A DNA stretch of 33,176 nucleotides from SZUA-430 sp041477875 (lineage in GTDB: Bacteria > Pseudomonadota > Alphaproteobacteria > Micropepsales > Micropepsaceae): contig JBGOVA010000020.1 of the NCBI GenBank assembly GCA_041477875.1, positions 1-33,176 on the forward strand, written 5' to 3'. Positions 1 through 7,939 of the stretch are shown in pieces. The notes beneath the pieces are model-generated. The model did no database searches, was not told the origin of the DNA, and was given only the letters and a program-made list of their open reading frames with translations. Position 1 is the first letter of the stretch. Every line of letters begins with the position of its first letter. The position numbers and the translations under genes were made by a program.

Positions 1-117
1 ATATACGGCGCGAATGATCTCGAGCATGCGGCGTTCGGCCTGGAGCTCCGCCCCCAACCGATCGCGGAAGCCGCGCGGTTTTTCGGCCAGGGGTTTCGTC
101 GTCTTCTCGTTCGCCAT
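1..117 (-). CDS. hisS: Histidyl-tRNA synthetase, N-terminal 39 codons (partial)
   Basis: The gene runs off the left edge of the window, so only the first 39 residues are present. It begins at an ATG (complement of 115-117) and reads MANEKTTKPL..., then PRGFRDRLGAELQ and RRMLEIIRAVY. HisRS charges tRNA-His in the cytoplasm. The RGFRD block followed by a helix ending in IRxVY is what I recognise as the start of the divergent alphaproteobacterial HisRS, unlike the RGMNDYLP start of the usual bacterial enzyme. The tRNA-His gene at 10307-10383 shows the matching alphaproteobacterial features. The identification is from recall of the family and from only 39 residues; the related paralogue HisZ is the main alternative. 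Confidence 0.72.
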   Translation of the reverse strand, partial: MANEKTTKPLAEKPRGFRDRLGAELQAERRMLEIIRAVY

Positions 118-142
118 CGTTTCGATCCGCTCGCGGGCCGCT

Positions 143-180
143 CAAAAGCAGCGCGCCGCCCCACAAATGTAGGGCGGCGC
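143..180 (-). terminator. Rho-independent terminator after the PQQ dehydrogenase gene
   Basis: Bases 153-161 and 172-180 form a perfect 9-bp GC-rich stem with a 10-nt loop. Read on the minus strand the stem is followed by GCTGCTTTTGAG, so a short T run follows. It lies 50 bp past the stop of the dehydrogenase gene and 26 bp before the hisS start codon, so it should separate the two transcripts. Confidence 0.68.
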
Positions 181-230
181 GTTGGTATCCCAGACCTTGG
201 GCGCCAGCAAGGCGCCAAAGATTAATGCGT

Positions 231-2522
231 CTAACGGCCGTGGCGCTTCGGCTTCGACGGCTTTGCCGGCTTTTCGGCTTCGGCCGGGGCGGGCTCAGCG
301 ACTTTGTTTTCCGCGCGGTAGGCCGCGTTCGCGCCATGCAGGACGTATGCATGGATCGCCTGCACGTCCTCTTCCTTCAGCTGGTCGGCAAACGACGCCA
401 TGCCGGTGTCCTTGCGCTCGCCGTCGAGGACGATCTCCTTGTAACGCGCGAACGTTTCGGACGTCGAGTAGCGCAGGTCGGGAACCTCGCCCGCGCTCAT
501 CGCCAGGAAGCCGTGGCAGACCGCGCAGTAGCGGTGGAACGTGGCGTCGCCCTTCGCAATCGTCGAGGCGCTTGCCGTTTCCGCGGGCGGCTTGGGCATC
601 GGGCCGCGCTCGATCACGGGCGCGTCGATCGTCTTTTGGCCGCCGAGTTTGAAGGCAAAGATCTTGCCGGCGTTGCCGTATTTCAGGATCGCGTTCCCGG
701 GTTCGGGCAAGAAGGCAATCACCGCCCCGCCCCAGCCCGCCATCACGGCCACGTATTGCTCGCCGTCGACCGTATAGGTCACGGGCGGCGCAACGATGCC
801 GGTCTTGGTGTCGATCTTCCATACCTCTTCACCGCTGTCGGCCTTCCATGCCGTGAGGAGGCCGTCGCCCGAACCTTGGAACAGAAGATTGCCGGCCGTC
901 GTCAGCATGCCGCCGTTCCAGAACGTCGGATGCTTCGCGCGCCAGACTTCCTTCTGGTTGATCGGGTCCCAGGCGAGAACATAGGCTTCTGGTACGGGTG
1001 TCGGTTGACCGCTCGCGATGGCCTTCTGCGTCAGGGTCGAAAGCGCGCCGAAGTCCAGGCCCGTGTTCCAAACGCCGGGTCTCACTTCGCGCTTCTTGTC
1101 GAAGACGAAGAGCTGCGGGATCAGCTGAACCGGGATATAGACGAGCTTCGTCTGCGGATTGAACGCCATCGGCTGCCAGTTGTGGCCGCCGTGCGGTGAC
1201 GGCTGGACCACCGCGGGCTTGTCGCGATAGGCGGCGGTCGGATCTTCGATCGGTCGGCCTTTGGCATCCAGGCCCTTGGCCCAATTGACGGGGATGTAGT
1301 TCTTGCCGGAGATGAATTCGCCGGTCCCGCGGTCGAGCACGTAGAAGAAGCCGTTCTTTGGGGCATGCATGATCACTTTGCGCAGCGCGCCGCCGATTTC
1401 GAGATCGGCGAGGATCAGATGCTGGGTCGCGGTGAAGTCCCAGGTGTCGCCGGGCGTTTCCTGGAAGTACCAGGCCAACTCGCCCGTATCGGGTTTGATG
1501 GCGACGATCGAGGACAAATAGAGATTGTCACCACCGCCGGGCGAGCGAAGATAGCGGCTCCACGGCGAGCCGTTGCCGGTGCCGACGTAGAGCAGATCGA
1601 GATCGGGATCGTAGGCCATCGAATCCCACGCCGTGCCGCCGCCGCCGACTTCCCAATATTTCCAACCTTGCGAGGAGTCGGCTTTCCAGGTCGGCAGCGC
1701 GGCCTTCAGATGATCGTTCCCGGCCTCGACCGGCGCGCGCGGATCGCCGGGGACAGTGTAGAAGCGCCAGAGTTGGCGACCGGTGTCGGCGTCGTAGGCG
1801 GTGATGTAGCCGCGCACGCCGAGTTCGGCGCCGCCGTTGCCGATGATCACCTTGCCCTTCACGATGCGCGGCGCGCCGGTGATCGTGTAGGGCTTCGTGC
1901 GGTCGATCGTGTTGACGTCCCAAACGGGCTTGCCGGTCCTCGCGTCGAGCGCAACCAAGCGGCCGTCGAGCGTGCCGACATAGACGCGACCCTTCCATAC
2001 GGCGACGCCGCGATTGACGACGTCGCAGCACGGCTTGCGGCCCCATTCGCCGGGAACTTGCGGATCGTATTTCCAGAGCTCTTCACCCGTCTTGGCGTCG
2101 AGCGCGTAGACGACGCTCCACGAGCCGGTCGCGAACATCACGCCGTCGACGACGATAGGCGAGGCTTCGAGACCGCGGATCGTATCGGTGTTGTAGGTCC
2201 AGGCGAGGCCCAGATCCTTCACGTTGTCGGCGTTGATCTTGTTCAGGGGCGAGAAGCGCTGTTCGCTGTAGGTGCGGCCATGCGCAAGCCAATTGTCGGG
2301 CTCGGCGTCGGCGCCGATGATGCGCGCGCCGTCGACGGCGGAGGCCTCGGCCAAGCGCTTCTGCGTGGCTTGCGTCTTGCTGACATCGACGGGCTCGGTG
2401 CCCTCGACGACGTTGGTGACCGTGGTCGGAGCCGCGCCGAATCTCGAACCGAAGACCGGTATTGCCAGCACCAACGCGACCGCAGCCGCGACCAACCCCA
2501 GACGCGCGTTTTCATTAGCCAT
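231..2522 (-). CDS. PQQ-dependent alcohol dehydrogenase with fused cytochrome c (quinohaemoprotein, type II)
   Basis: 763 aa. It oxidises an alcohol in the periplasm with pyrroloquinoline quinone as cofactor and passes electrons to its own haem c. An N-terminal hydrophobic segment (about residues 8-25) serves as signal or anchor. The eight-bladed propeller follows (about 70-630), with Trp-docking repeats such as DARTGKPVWD, the vicinal Cys165-Cys166 pair of this family (KPCCDVV), Glu233 in GGAELGVRGY and the catalytic Asp362 in GDTWDFTATQ. Residue +2 from that Asp is Thr364, not the Asp of lanthanide enzymes (XoxF, ExaF), so calcium is expected. The C-terminal cytochrome domain has CAVCH at 666-670 and a probable axial Met708 (TGMASF). 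A Pro/Ala/Lys-rich basic tail (about 741-763) is extra. The substrate cannot be read from the sequence. No pqq biosynthesis genes are in the window. Confidence 0.93.
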   Translation of the reverse strand: MANENARLGLVAAAVALVLAIPVFGSRFGAAPTTVTNVVEGTEPVDVSKTQATQKRLAEASAVDGARIIGADAEPDNWLAHGRTYSEQRFSPLNKINADNVKDLGLAWTYNTDTIRGLEASPIVVDGVMFATGSWSVVYALDAKTGEELWKYDPQVPGEWGRKPCCDVVNRGVAVWKGRVYVGTLDGRLVALDARTGKPVWDVNTIDRTKPYTITGAPRIVKGKVIIGNGGAELGVRGYITAYDADTGRQLWRFYTVPGDPRAPVEAGNDHLKAALPTWKADSSQGWKYWEVGGGGTAWDSMAYDPDLDLLYVGTGNGSPWSRYLRSPGGGDNLYLSSIVAIKPDTGELAWYFQETPGDTWDFTATQHLILADLEIGGALRKVIMHAPKNGFFYVLDRGTGEFISGKNYIPVNWAKGLDAKGRPIEDPTAAYRDKPAVVQPSPHGGHNWQPMAFNPQTKLVYIPVQLIPQLFVFDKKREVRPGVWNTGLDFGALSTLTQKAIASGQPTPVPEAYVLAWDPINQKEVWRAKHPTFWNGGMLTTAGNLLFQGSGDGLLTAWKADSGEEVWKIDTKTGIVAPPVTYTVDGEQYVAVMAGWGGAVIAFLPEPGNAILKYGNAGKIFAFKLGGQKTIDAPVIERGPMPKPPAETASASTIAKGDATFHRYCAVCHGFLAMSAGEVPDLRYSTSETFARYKEIVLDGERKDTGMASFADQLKEEDVQAIHAYVLHGANAAYRAENKVAEPAPAEAEKPAKPSKPKRHGR

Positions 2523-2651
2523 TTATTTTCCGCCCTTTAGAAATAGCTTCGGCGGCTGATGCCGCCTTGTTGTTCGTCACCGTAGCTTTGCGCCGCCCGG
2601 GTCGCAACGGGCGGATACGGGCAATTTGTACGCCTGCGTCGCCGCGTCAGA

Positions 2652-3914
2652 TCAGGACGACGGAAACGTCACGGCGAATCCGCTACGGCCGTCCATATGG
2701 ACAGCGGCGACGTCGCCACCATGACGGCGCGCGATTTGGCGGACGAGTGCCAGACCCAGACCGGTGCCGGGCCCTTTCAAACCAGCGCTTGTCGTGCGGT
2801 AGAAGGGTTCGAAAATGCGCTCGCGATCGGCTTCGAGAATGCCGGGGCCGCGGTCGAAAACGACGACTTCCCGGCGATCCTTTCTTTGGCGAACTTCGAT
2901 CTCGACAGGCGGCGTGCCGTAGCGAATCGCGTTTTCGATCAGATTGCGCAGCAAGCGGCGCAGCAAGCGCGGATCGCCGCGCGCGACGGCCGGCTCACCC
3001 GTCACCGCAACGCCGTCGAAACGAGCCGCTTCTTCCGCGGCGAGCGCCAAGAGATCGACGTCTTCCACCGCCTCGAGTTTTTGCATCGCGTCCAAGCGGC
3101 TCGTGAGCAGAATCTCGTCGATCAATTGATCGAGTTCGGCGATATCGTGTTCGAGTTCGGCCTTGCGCTGCGGGTCGGCCTTGTCCTTGAACAGTTCGAT
3201 GCCCATGCGCAAGCGCGTCAGCGGCGTGCGCAATTCGTGCGAGGCGTTGGCGAGCAGCATCTTGTGCGCACCGACGAGTTCTTCGATGCGGCGGGCCGCG
3301 CGGTTGAAGCTTTCGGCGACCCGTGCCACTTCGTCCTTGCCCTTGACCTCTACGCGGGCCGACAGATTGCCGGCGCCGAATGCCTCGACGCCTTGCTGCA
3401 GACGCTCGAGGCGGCGCGTCAAACCGCGCACGATCGGGTACGAACCCAGCGCGAGGAGCAGGGCAATGAGACCCAGATGGCCGAAGAAGCCGATGCCGTG
3501 GCGGTGCGACTCGATCGGTGGACGCACGACGATCAACCGACGGTCCGGCAAGCGAAACGACCAAACGGGTCCGCGCGAGGCGCTGAACCAGCGCTCGCCC
3601 TCGTCAAGCTCGGCAGGCGTGGGAAGCGTGCGCCCGGCCGAACCAAGCAAACGATCGTCCGCCGCGTAGAGCGCAAGGTCTGCCTTCAGGAGGGCGGCCA
3701 ATCGTTCGACTGCCTTTTGCTGCTCGGGCAGCGGCGCATCGGGATCGGCAAGGGCCGCGGCCGCGACACCGGTCGCCATTTCGAAGGCGTTGCGCGCGGC
3801 TTCCATCTCGGGGCCCGATCGCCAGACGAAGGCCGAGACGACGACCACGAGCATCAGCGTGCCGACGATCGTCAGATAAACCTTGAGGTAGAGCCGGTTG
3901 AAGATCGCGGCCAT
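2652..3914 (-). CDS. Sensor histidine kinase (HAMP, HisKA, HATPase)
   Basis: 420 aa inner-membrane kinase. TM1 is about residues 11-31, a periplasmic sensor of about 110 residues follows, and TM2 is about 142-162. A HAMP linker (about 163-215) leads to the dimerisation box LLANASHELRTPLTR with phospho-acceptor His226. The ATP-binding domain has the N box NLIENAIRYG (Asn328), DRGPGI and GTGLGLALVRQI. The layout is that of the CpxA/EnvZ group. The start codon lies 2 bp past the stop of the response regulator gene, so the two are co-transcribed and probably translationally linked. With the Spy-like gene first in the same run, a role in sensing envelope or metal stress is likely, but the signal is an inference. 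Confidence 0.94.
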   Translation of the reverse strand: MAAIFNRLYLKVYLTIVGTLMLVVVVSAFVWRSGPEMEAARNAFEMATGVAAAALADPDAPLPEQQKAVERLAALLKADLALYAADDRLLGSAGRTLPTPAELDEGERWFSASRGPVWSFRLPDRRLIVVRPPIESHRHGIGFFGHLGLIALLLALGSYPIVRGLTRRLERLQQGVEAFGAGNLSARVEVKGKDEVARVAESFNRAARRIEELVGAHKMLLANASHELRTPLTRLRMGIELFKDKADPQRKAELEHDIAELDQLIDEILLTSRLDAMQKLEAVEDVDLLALAAEEAARFDGVAVTGEPAVARGDPRLLRRLLRNLIENAIRYGTPPVEIEVRQRKDRREVVVFDRGPGILEADRERIFEPFYRTTSAGLKGPGTGLGLALVRQIARRHGGDVAAVHMDGRSGFAVTFPSS

Positions 3915-3916
3915 GC

Positions 3917-4603
3917 TCAGTCCTGCGCCTTGGCGAAGACGTAACCGGCGCCGCGCACGGTGATGACGCGGCGCGGCTTTTTGGGATTGTCTTCGATCGC
4001 GGCGCGAATGCGCGAGATGTGAACGTCGATCGAGCGGTCGAAGGCCTCGATCGTCTCACCCTTCACGAAGTCGAACAGCGCGTCGCGCGAGAGAACGCGC
4101 CCTGCCCGTTCGGCCATCGCGAGCAGCAGCACGAATTGATAGCTCGTGAGCGGGCGCGGCGTTCCGTCGATGCGCACCTCGCGCGCGTCCTTGTCGATTT
4201 CCAGGCGCCCGAAGCGCAATGTGTTCGACCTCGCGCCCGCGTGCGCGCGCCGAAGGACCGCTTTGAGACGCGCGAGCAGCTCTCGCGGTTCGAAGGGCTT
4301 AGGCAAGTAGTCGTCGGCGCCCATCTCCAGACCGACGATGCGATCCATCGCGTCGCCGCGCGCCGTCAGCATCAGGATGGGCGTTTCATGCCGTTCGCGA
4401 ATCCGCTTGCAGACGTCAAGGCCGTCCATGTCGGGCAGCATGAGATCAAGAACGAGCGCATCGAACGATTCGCGCTCGCTTTGCGCCAGGCCCGCCCTGC
4501 CCGTCGGCGCATGCGAGACGCGAAAACCCGCCTCGCTCAGATAGTCTTGCACCATCCGGGCCAGGCGGGGGTCGTCTTCGATCAACAGAATGCGTTCGGC
4601 CAC
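3917..4603 (-). CDS. OmpR/PhoB-type response regulator
   Basis: 228 aa if started at the GTG whose complement is 4601-4603, giving MAERILLIEDDPRL. The open frame extends further upstream, but that part overlaps the end of the Spy-like gene and reads as non-protein, and no ATG lies near the domain start. The receiver domain (1-120) has the acidic pair Asp10-Asp11, phospho-acceptor Asp53 in VLDLMLPDMDG, Thr80 and Lys102 in LPKPFEP. The winged-helix DNA-binding domain (about 130-226) ends in the typical VRGAGYVF. It should be phosphorylated by the kinase encoded directly downstream and then regulate transcription, plausibly of its own operon. Confidence 0.94.
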   Translation of the reverse strand: MAERILLIEDDPRLARMVQDYLSEAGFRVSHAPTGRAGLAQSERESFDALVLDLMLPDMDGLDVCKRIRERHETPILMLTARGDAMDRIVGLEMGADDYLPKPFEPRELLARLKAVLRRAHAGARSNTLRFGRLEIDKDAREVRIDGTPRPLTSYQFVLLLAMAERAGRVLSRDALFDFVKGETIEAFDRSIDVHISRIRAAIEDNPKKPRRVITVRGAGYVFAKAQD

Positions 4604-4649
4604 CGTTGCTTTCAGCTCGTTGCGTTCGCGCCCGGTGGCCGGCACGCAA

Positions 4650-5162
4650 TCAGAAGCTCCAGTGATCCGCAAGCTTGGCGCGCTGTTGCGGGGTGAGCAC
4701 GTCCGCCGCGTCGGCCAGGCCTTGGACCAGACGTTTGCTGACGTCGTCGGCCAGCGCGATCTGCTCGGCGCGCAGCGCTTCAAGCGCGGCGCGGTCGGTC
4801 TGCGGCTGGCGCAGGAGCTGGACGGCGCGCGCGCTGGCGGCGTGCATCTTTTCGTGCACCGGCAGCAAGTCTTTGGTCATCGCCGTCGCAATCGTGGTGA
4901 GCTTTTGCTTCTGTTCTGCGGTTGCGTCGATCGCCCAGGCCAGATGATCGACCATGTGCGCGGCATGTTCTTGCGCTTCGGCCGGGTCGATGGGCCCGCG
5001 CATCCCATGATGGCCCCAGCCGCCATGAGCGAAGCCTGGGCCCATGCCATGGCCAAATGCGGTCGTCGCGAGGCCGCCGCCGACCGCGCCTACGAGCGCC
5101 GTGGCCAAGAGGGCGGCAAAGCCGAAGCCGCGCCGCCGCGGTGCGTTCGTTTCGTCAGACAT
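4650..5162 (-). CDS. Spy/CpxP-like periplasmic protein (LTxxQ motif)
   Basis: 170 aa. An N-terminal membrane segment (about residues 13-36) is followed by a His/Gly/Met-rich stretch (about 38-55, HGMGPGFAHGGWGHHGMRG) and then an all-helical region ending in LTPQQRAKLADHW, the LTxxQ signature of the Spy/CpxP/CnrX group. Such proteins are periplasmic chaperones or metal sensors that often restrain a cognate two-component system. The start is supported by AAGGAG 7 nt before the ATG. It is the first gene of a three-gene minus-strand run, with the response regulator 46 bp downstream. The His/Met-rich part suggests metal binding, which is inferred from composition only. Confidence 0.82.
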   Translation of the reverse strand: MSDETNAPRRRGFGFAALLATALVGAVGGGLATTAFGHGMGPGFAHGGWGHHGMRGPIDPAEAQEHAAHMVDHLAWAIDATAEQKQKLTTIATAMTKDLLPVHEKMHAASARAVQLLRQPQTDRAALEALRAEQIALADDVSKRLVQGLADAADVLTPQQRAKLADHWSF

Positions 5163-5320
5163 TCGCTTCTCCTTTGCAGGGCGTTGATTGCCCTCGGCCT
5201 TTCACATGGCAGATCGCGGTGTCGGCGATTTTTCTCGCGCGTAAAGTTTTGTTGCTGCGAGCGTGTTGACTGCCGAGCCTTGTTCTGTTTTTGTTCTCAC
5301 ACAAAATGGGAGGTGGTGCG

Positions 5321-5755
5321 ATGGATCAAAGGATGACGATGATCACGCTTGGCGTGCGCGACCTCGAGCGCGCGCGCAAGTTCTATGAGGCGCTGGGTTG
5401 GCGGGCGGGGCGAGAAGGCGGCGGACATATCGTCTTCTTTCAGCTGCTGGGCACGGTGCTCGGGCTTTATCCGCGCGCGGCATTGGCGGAGGACGCGCAT
5501 CTGCCGGACGAGGCGCCCAACGCGAAGTTCGGCGGCATTGCGCTTGCCTACAACACGCGTGGAAAATCAGACGTCGATCGCGTGTTGAAAGAGGCAGTCG
5601 CGGCAGGCGCGACTTTGTTGAAACCGGCGCAAGACGTTTTTTGGGGCGGATATTCCGGATACTTCGCCGACCTCGACGGCCATCCTTGGGAAGTTGCGTT
5701 CAATCCGCATTGGCCGCTTGAGAATGACGGCGCGTTAAGACTTCCAAGCGCGTGA
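5321..5755 (+). CDS. VOC-family (glyoxalase / bleomycin-resistance fold) protein
   Basis: 144 aa when started at the ATG at 5321, which is preceded by GGGAGGT at a good distance; an upstream in-frame ATG at 5306 is part of that ribosome-binding region and is less likely. The N-terminal block MITLGVRDLERARKFYEALGW and the C-terminal FADLDGHPWEVAFNP are the standard beginning and end of a vicinal-oxygen-chelate domain. These proteins are metal-dependent lyases, dioxygenases or binding proteins. The substrate cannot be told. It is divergent from the Spy-like gene, with about 160 bp between them that should hold both promoters. Confidence 0.86.
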   Translation: MDQRMTMITLGVRDLERARKFYEALGWRAGREGGGHIVFFQLLGTVLGLYPRAALAEDAHLPDEAPNAKFGGIALAYNTRGKSDVDRVLKEAVAAGATLLKPAQDVFWGGYSGYFADLDGHPWEVAFNPHWPLENDGALRLPSA

Positions 5756-5875
5756 TGCGATTGCCGCGTCATTTGGCGCCGGCGGCGGCGAATTTGGGCC
5801 GAATTTGGGGGTTGTGCGGCCAGGGGCTTGCCGGTCTAATCCGCGGCCTTCCGCACACCCTCACACGGACGAGAC

Positions 5876-6811
5876 ATGACGCGCTTCACCTGGGGCTTTG
5901 AGAATCCGAACTTCGATTTCGTGGGGCGGCGCTGGTTTGCGTTCTCGGTCGACGGATTGCTGCTTTTGATCGTGCTGATCTCGCTCTCGACGCGGGGGCT
6001 CAATCTCGGCATCGACTTCACGGGCGGCGTGCTGCTCGAGGTCGAGAGCATTCACAAGGTCGACGTCGGCGAAGTGCGCAAGAAGGTCGAGGCCTTGGGC
6101 TTCGGCGAGGTCGCGGTCCAAAGCATCGGGAGCGAGAGCGGCGTTCTCATCCGCGTGCCCCCGGTGGCGAAGGTCGCAAACCAGGAGCAAGAGGTCGCCG
6201 ACACGATCAAGAAGGCGCTGGGAGCGGACTACAAATTCAATCGCGTCGAGGCCGTCGGGCCCAAGGTTTCGGGCGAATTGTTCCAGAGCGGCGTCATCGC
6301 GGCGATCCTCGCGGTGCTCATGATCGCCGTCTATGTCGCGTTCCGCTTCGAGTGGCAGTTCGGGGTCGCGGCCCTGCTGTCGAACGGTCACGACGTGCTG
6401 ATGGCCGTCGGGCTCTATTCCATCCTGCAACTCGATTTCAATCTGGCTTCGATCGCGGCCCTGTTGATGCTCGCCGGCTACTCGATCAACGAGACCGTCA
6501 TCATCTTCGACCGCATCCGCGAAAATCGCCGCAAGTTCAAGCGGATGGAACTGAGCGAACTCATCAATCTGTCGACCAACCAGACGCTGGCGCGCACAGT
6601 CAAGACCAGCACCACGGTGGCATTGGCGCTCATACCGCTCGCGATCTTCGGCGGCGAGGCGCTGTTCGGATTCTCGATCACCGTACTTTGGGGGATCGTC
6701 AGCGGCACGTATTCGTCGGTGTTCGTGGCGTCGTCGCTGCTGCTCTATATGCCGCCGTTGACGATCGGCCAGGCGCCGAGGGCGGAACCCGCAAAGACGG
6801 CCGCGCGGTAG
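5876..6811 (+). CDS. secF: Protein translocase subunit SecF
   Basis: 311 aa, a usual SecF length. SecF with SecD uses the proton gradient to help pull exported proteins across the inner membrane. Visible features are TM1 at about 22-40, the P1 head motif GIDFTGG (45-51), VGPKVSGEL (127-135), and five further TM segments from about 139, including the conserved His172-Asp173 in TM4 and YSINETVIIFDRIREN (202-217). The gene starts at ATG 5876, 120 bp after the VOC gene. No secD or yajC lies on either side, which is unusual because secD and secF are normally adjacent. It is intact with all main motifs present, so it is either a separated secF or a second copy. Confidence 0.94.
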   Translation: MTRFTWGFENPNFDFVGRRWFAFSVDGLLLLIVLISLSTRGLNLGIDFTGGVLLEVESIHKVDVGEVRKKVEALGFGEVAVQSIGSESGVLIRVPPVAKVANQEQEVADTIKKALGADYKFNRVEAVGPKVSGELFQSGVIAAILAVLMIAVYVAFRFEWQFGVAALLSNGHDVLMAVGLYSILQLDFNLASIAALLMLAGYSINETVIIFDRIRENRRKFKRMELSELINLSTNQTLARTVKTSTTVALALIPLAIFGGEALFGFSITVLWGIVSGTYSSVFVASSLLLYMPPLTIGQAPRAEPAKTAAR

Positions 6812-7058
6812 GAGTCGACGGCTGAAGGGTGGTACGCGGCGCAGTCACGTCGCAGGTGTGCAAGTCCGCCCTGCGTCGTGTAGAGCGGCTTGTTCCACGT
6901 CGTGTGCCAGGCCGCCGTGATCTCCTCCGACGGGTTAGGGAGAAAGCATCGTGTTAGGGGAAGCGTCCGTTCGCGCTTTCAGCTTAAGCGCGCTCGCGGG
7001 TGACCTTCCCGTTTCGTCCCGTTCTTCCCGTATTGGAATTCGGGGTGGGCTTCAAAGC

Positions 7059-7134
7059 GTAACATCTGTTACAGCGCTGCAATCATTCGGTATTTGCCGT
7101 AACACATCCGCAACCATCCGTTACAACGTGTAAC
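7059..7134. promoter_or_regulatory. Cluster of GTAAC/GTTAC inverted repeats
   Basis: Five GTAAC half-sites occur in 76 bp. They form GTAAC-4nt-GTTAC at 7059-7072, GTAAC at 7099-7103 facing GTTAC at 7120-7124, and a perfect GTTACA-3nt-TGTAAC at 7120-7134. The pair CATCCG is also directly repeated inside the middle arm. The arrangement looks like multiple operators for a dimeric regulator or a recombinase-binding array. No regulator gene is next to it, so the role is open. Confidence 0.4.
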
Positions 7135-7145
7135 ACGCGGCAGGA

Positions 7146-7271
7146 TTGCTGTCCTACCGCGACGACACGCAACGCTTGGCCTGGATCGCGCTTTCGGCCG
7201 CGACGGACTTCGACAGGCTCAACGATTTCAAGAAGCAGCGCTGGGCGAACAGCGAAATCGCGCAATTCTAG
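7146..7271 (+). CDS. Short open frame of unknown status, possible gene remnant
   Basis: From a TTG at 7146 the frame reads about 41 residues, including YRDDTQRLAWIALSAATDF and DFKKQRWANSEIAQF, then TAG at 7269-7271. An in-frame stop sits at 7131-7133, directly inside the inverted-repeat cluster. The composition is protein-like, with a balanced mix of charged and hydrophobic residues, but there is no clear ribosome-binding site and I recognise no family. It could be the tail of a degraded gene. Confidence 0.2.
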   Translation: MLSYRDDTQRLAWIALSAATDFDRLNDFKKQRWANSEIAQF

Positions 7272-7410
7272 CGGAATCGTGGCGGAAGGTCAGTGCGCCT
7301 CCGCCCGTTCTCCACTGTAGTCACCACTGAGAGCGAGATCGCGTGTCTCACCGAAGGGTGCAGTCCAGTATCACGTCCCCACATTCTTGAATCCCCTGGA
7401 CCTCCACAGG

Positions 7411-7863
7411 TTATGGAAGTGGCATTCCCTTGCACGCGGCGTCATTGCGAATCAGCTGGACGACCCCTTCGATCTGAATTCGAAATGCCTCGTCGCGTCT
7501 CGTCGCGCTTGCTTTTCTCACCCAGAATCTTGCCCGGCGGCAAGATTCCACACTACTGTCCCTTATGAGAAATTGTGTAGCCACGACCAACATTGCTCCA
7601 GCATCACCGTTCTGAGCGGCAACCATGTACCAGTCAAAGGCCGCTGAAGTATCGTCCAGTTCCCCATAGTGATGCGCAAGCCTCAACGCGGCCGAAGCGT
7701 CCCCGTCGAGTGCCGCCTGCCTATCTGCCGCAACTTCAGTATTAGTTAGCTTCATGTTCGGAGAACTCTGTGTTGACTCACTCCGAGCATATGAGCCCGC
7801 CAGCACCAAGCTAACCGCCGCAAGAACTACAATGAATATGTTCCTAGTACTCTCTATTGGCAT
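7411..7863 (-). CDS. Secreted protein with Sel1-like repeats
   Basis: 150 aa. A signal peptide covers about residues 1-26 (hydrophobic core IFIVVLAAVSLVLAGSYA). The mature part contains one clear Sel1/TPR-like repeat (GDASAALRLAHHYGELDD then AAFDWYMVAAQNGDAGA) and probably a degenerate second one. Sel1 repeats mediate protein-protein contacts and are frequent in secreted accessory proteins. AGGAA lies about 7 nt before the ATG. GC content is near 50% in this gene, well below the flanking chromosome. It is the last gene of a minus-strand run that starts near tRNA-His. The partner is unknown. Confidence 0.66.
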   Translation of the reverse strand: MPIESTRNIFIVVLAAVSLVLAGSYARSESTQSSPNMKLTNTEVAADRQAALDGDASAALRLAHHYGELDDTSAAFDWYMVAAQNGDAGAMLVVATQFLIRDSSVESCRRARFWVRKASATRRDEAFRIQIEGVVQLIRNDAACKGMPLP

Positions 7864-7939
7864 GTAACGTTCCTATTTTGGCACACCTTAACGCCAGAAA
7901 TCGCGCTCGCAATTCTGCTGAGGCACTAGGCTTGATACC

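Larger units (their letters stand above)
6812..7410. other. Gene-poor left part of the accessory segment
   Basis: About 600 bp between secF and the first minus-strand island gene. I see no convincing complete gene. It holds a cluster of GTAAC/GTTAC inverted repeats (7059-7134), a short open frame ending at 7271, and a minus-strand open stretch over about 6840-6960 that reads fairly protein-like but has no start. GC drops from the level of the flanking chromosome across this stretch. Confidence 0.5.

Noticed and set aside
225..2540. Long plus-strand open frames opposite the PQQ dehydrogenase
   Set aside because: Arg/Val/Asp-rich translations without motifs; they mirror the GC-rich codons of the real minus-strand gene.
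2551..2614. Two GC-rich hairpins between the kinase and the dehydrogenase genes
   Set aside because: Stems are clear, but neither is followed by a good T run on the minus strand, so I do not call a terminator.
2697..3944. 415-residue plus-strand frame opposite the histidine kinase
   Set aside because: The minus strand has every kinase motif; the plus frame has none.
6840..6960. Minus-strand stretch that reads protein-like (SEEITAAWHTTWNKPLYTTQ)
   Set aside because: No start codon and it runs into the antisense of the secF end; it could be a gene remnant, but one frame alone is too little evidence.
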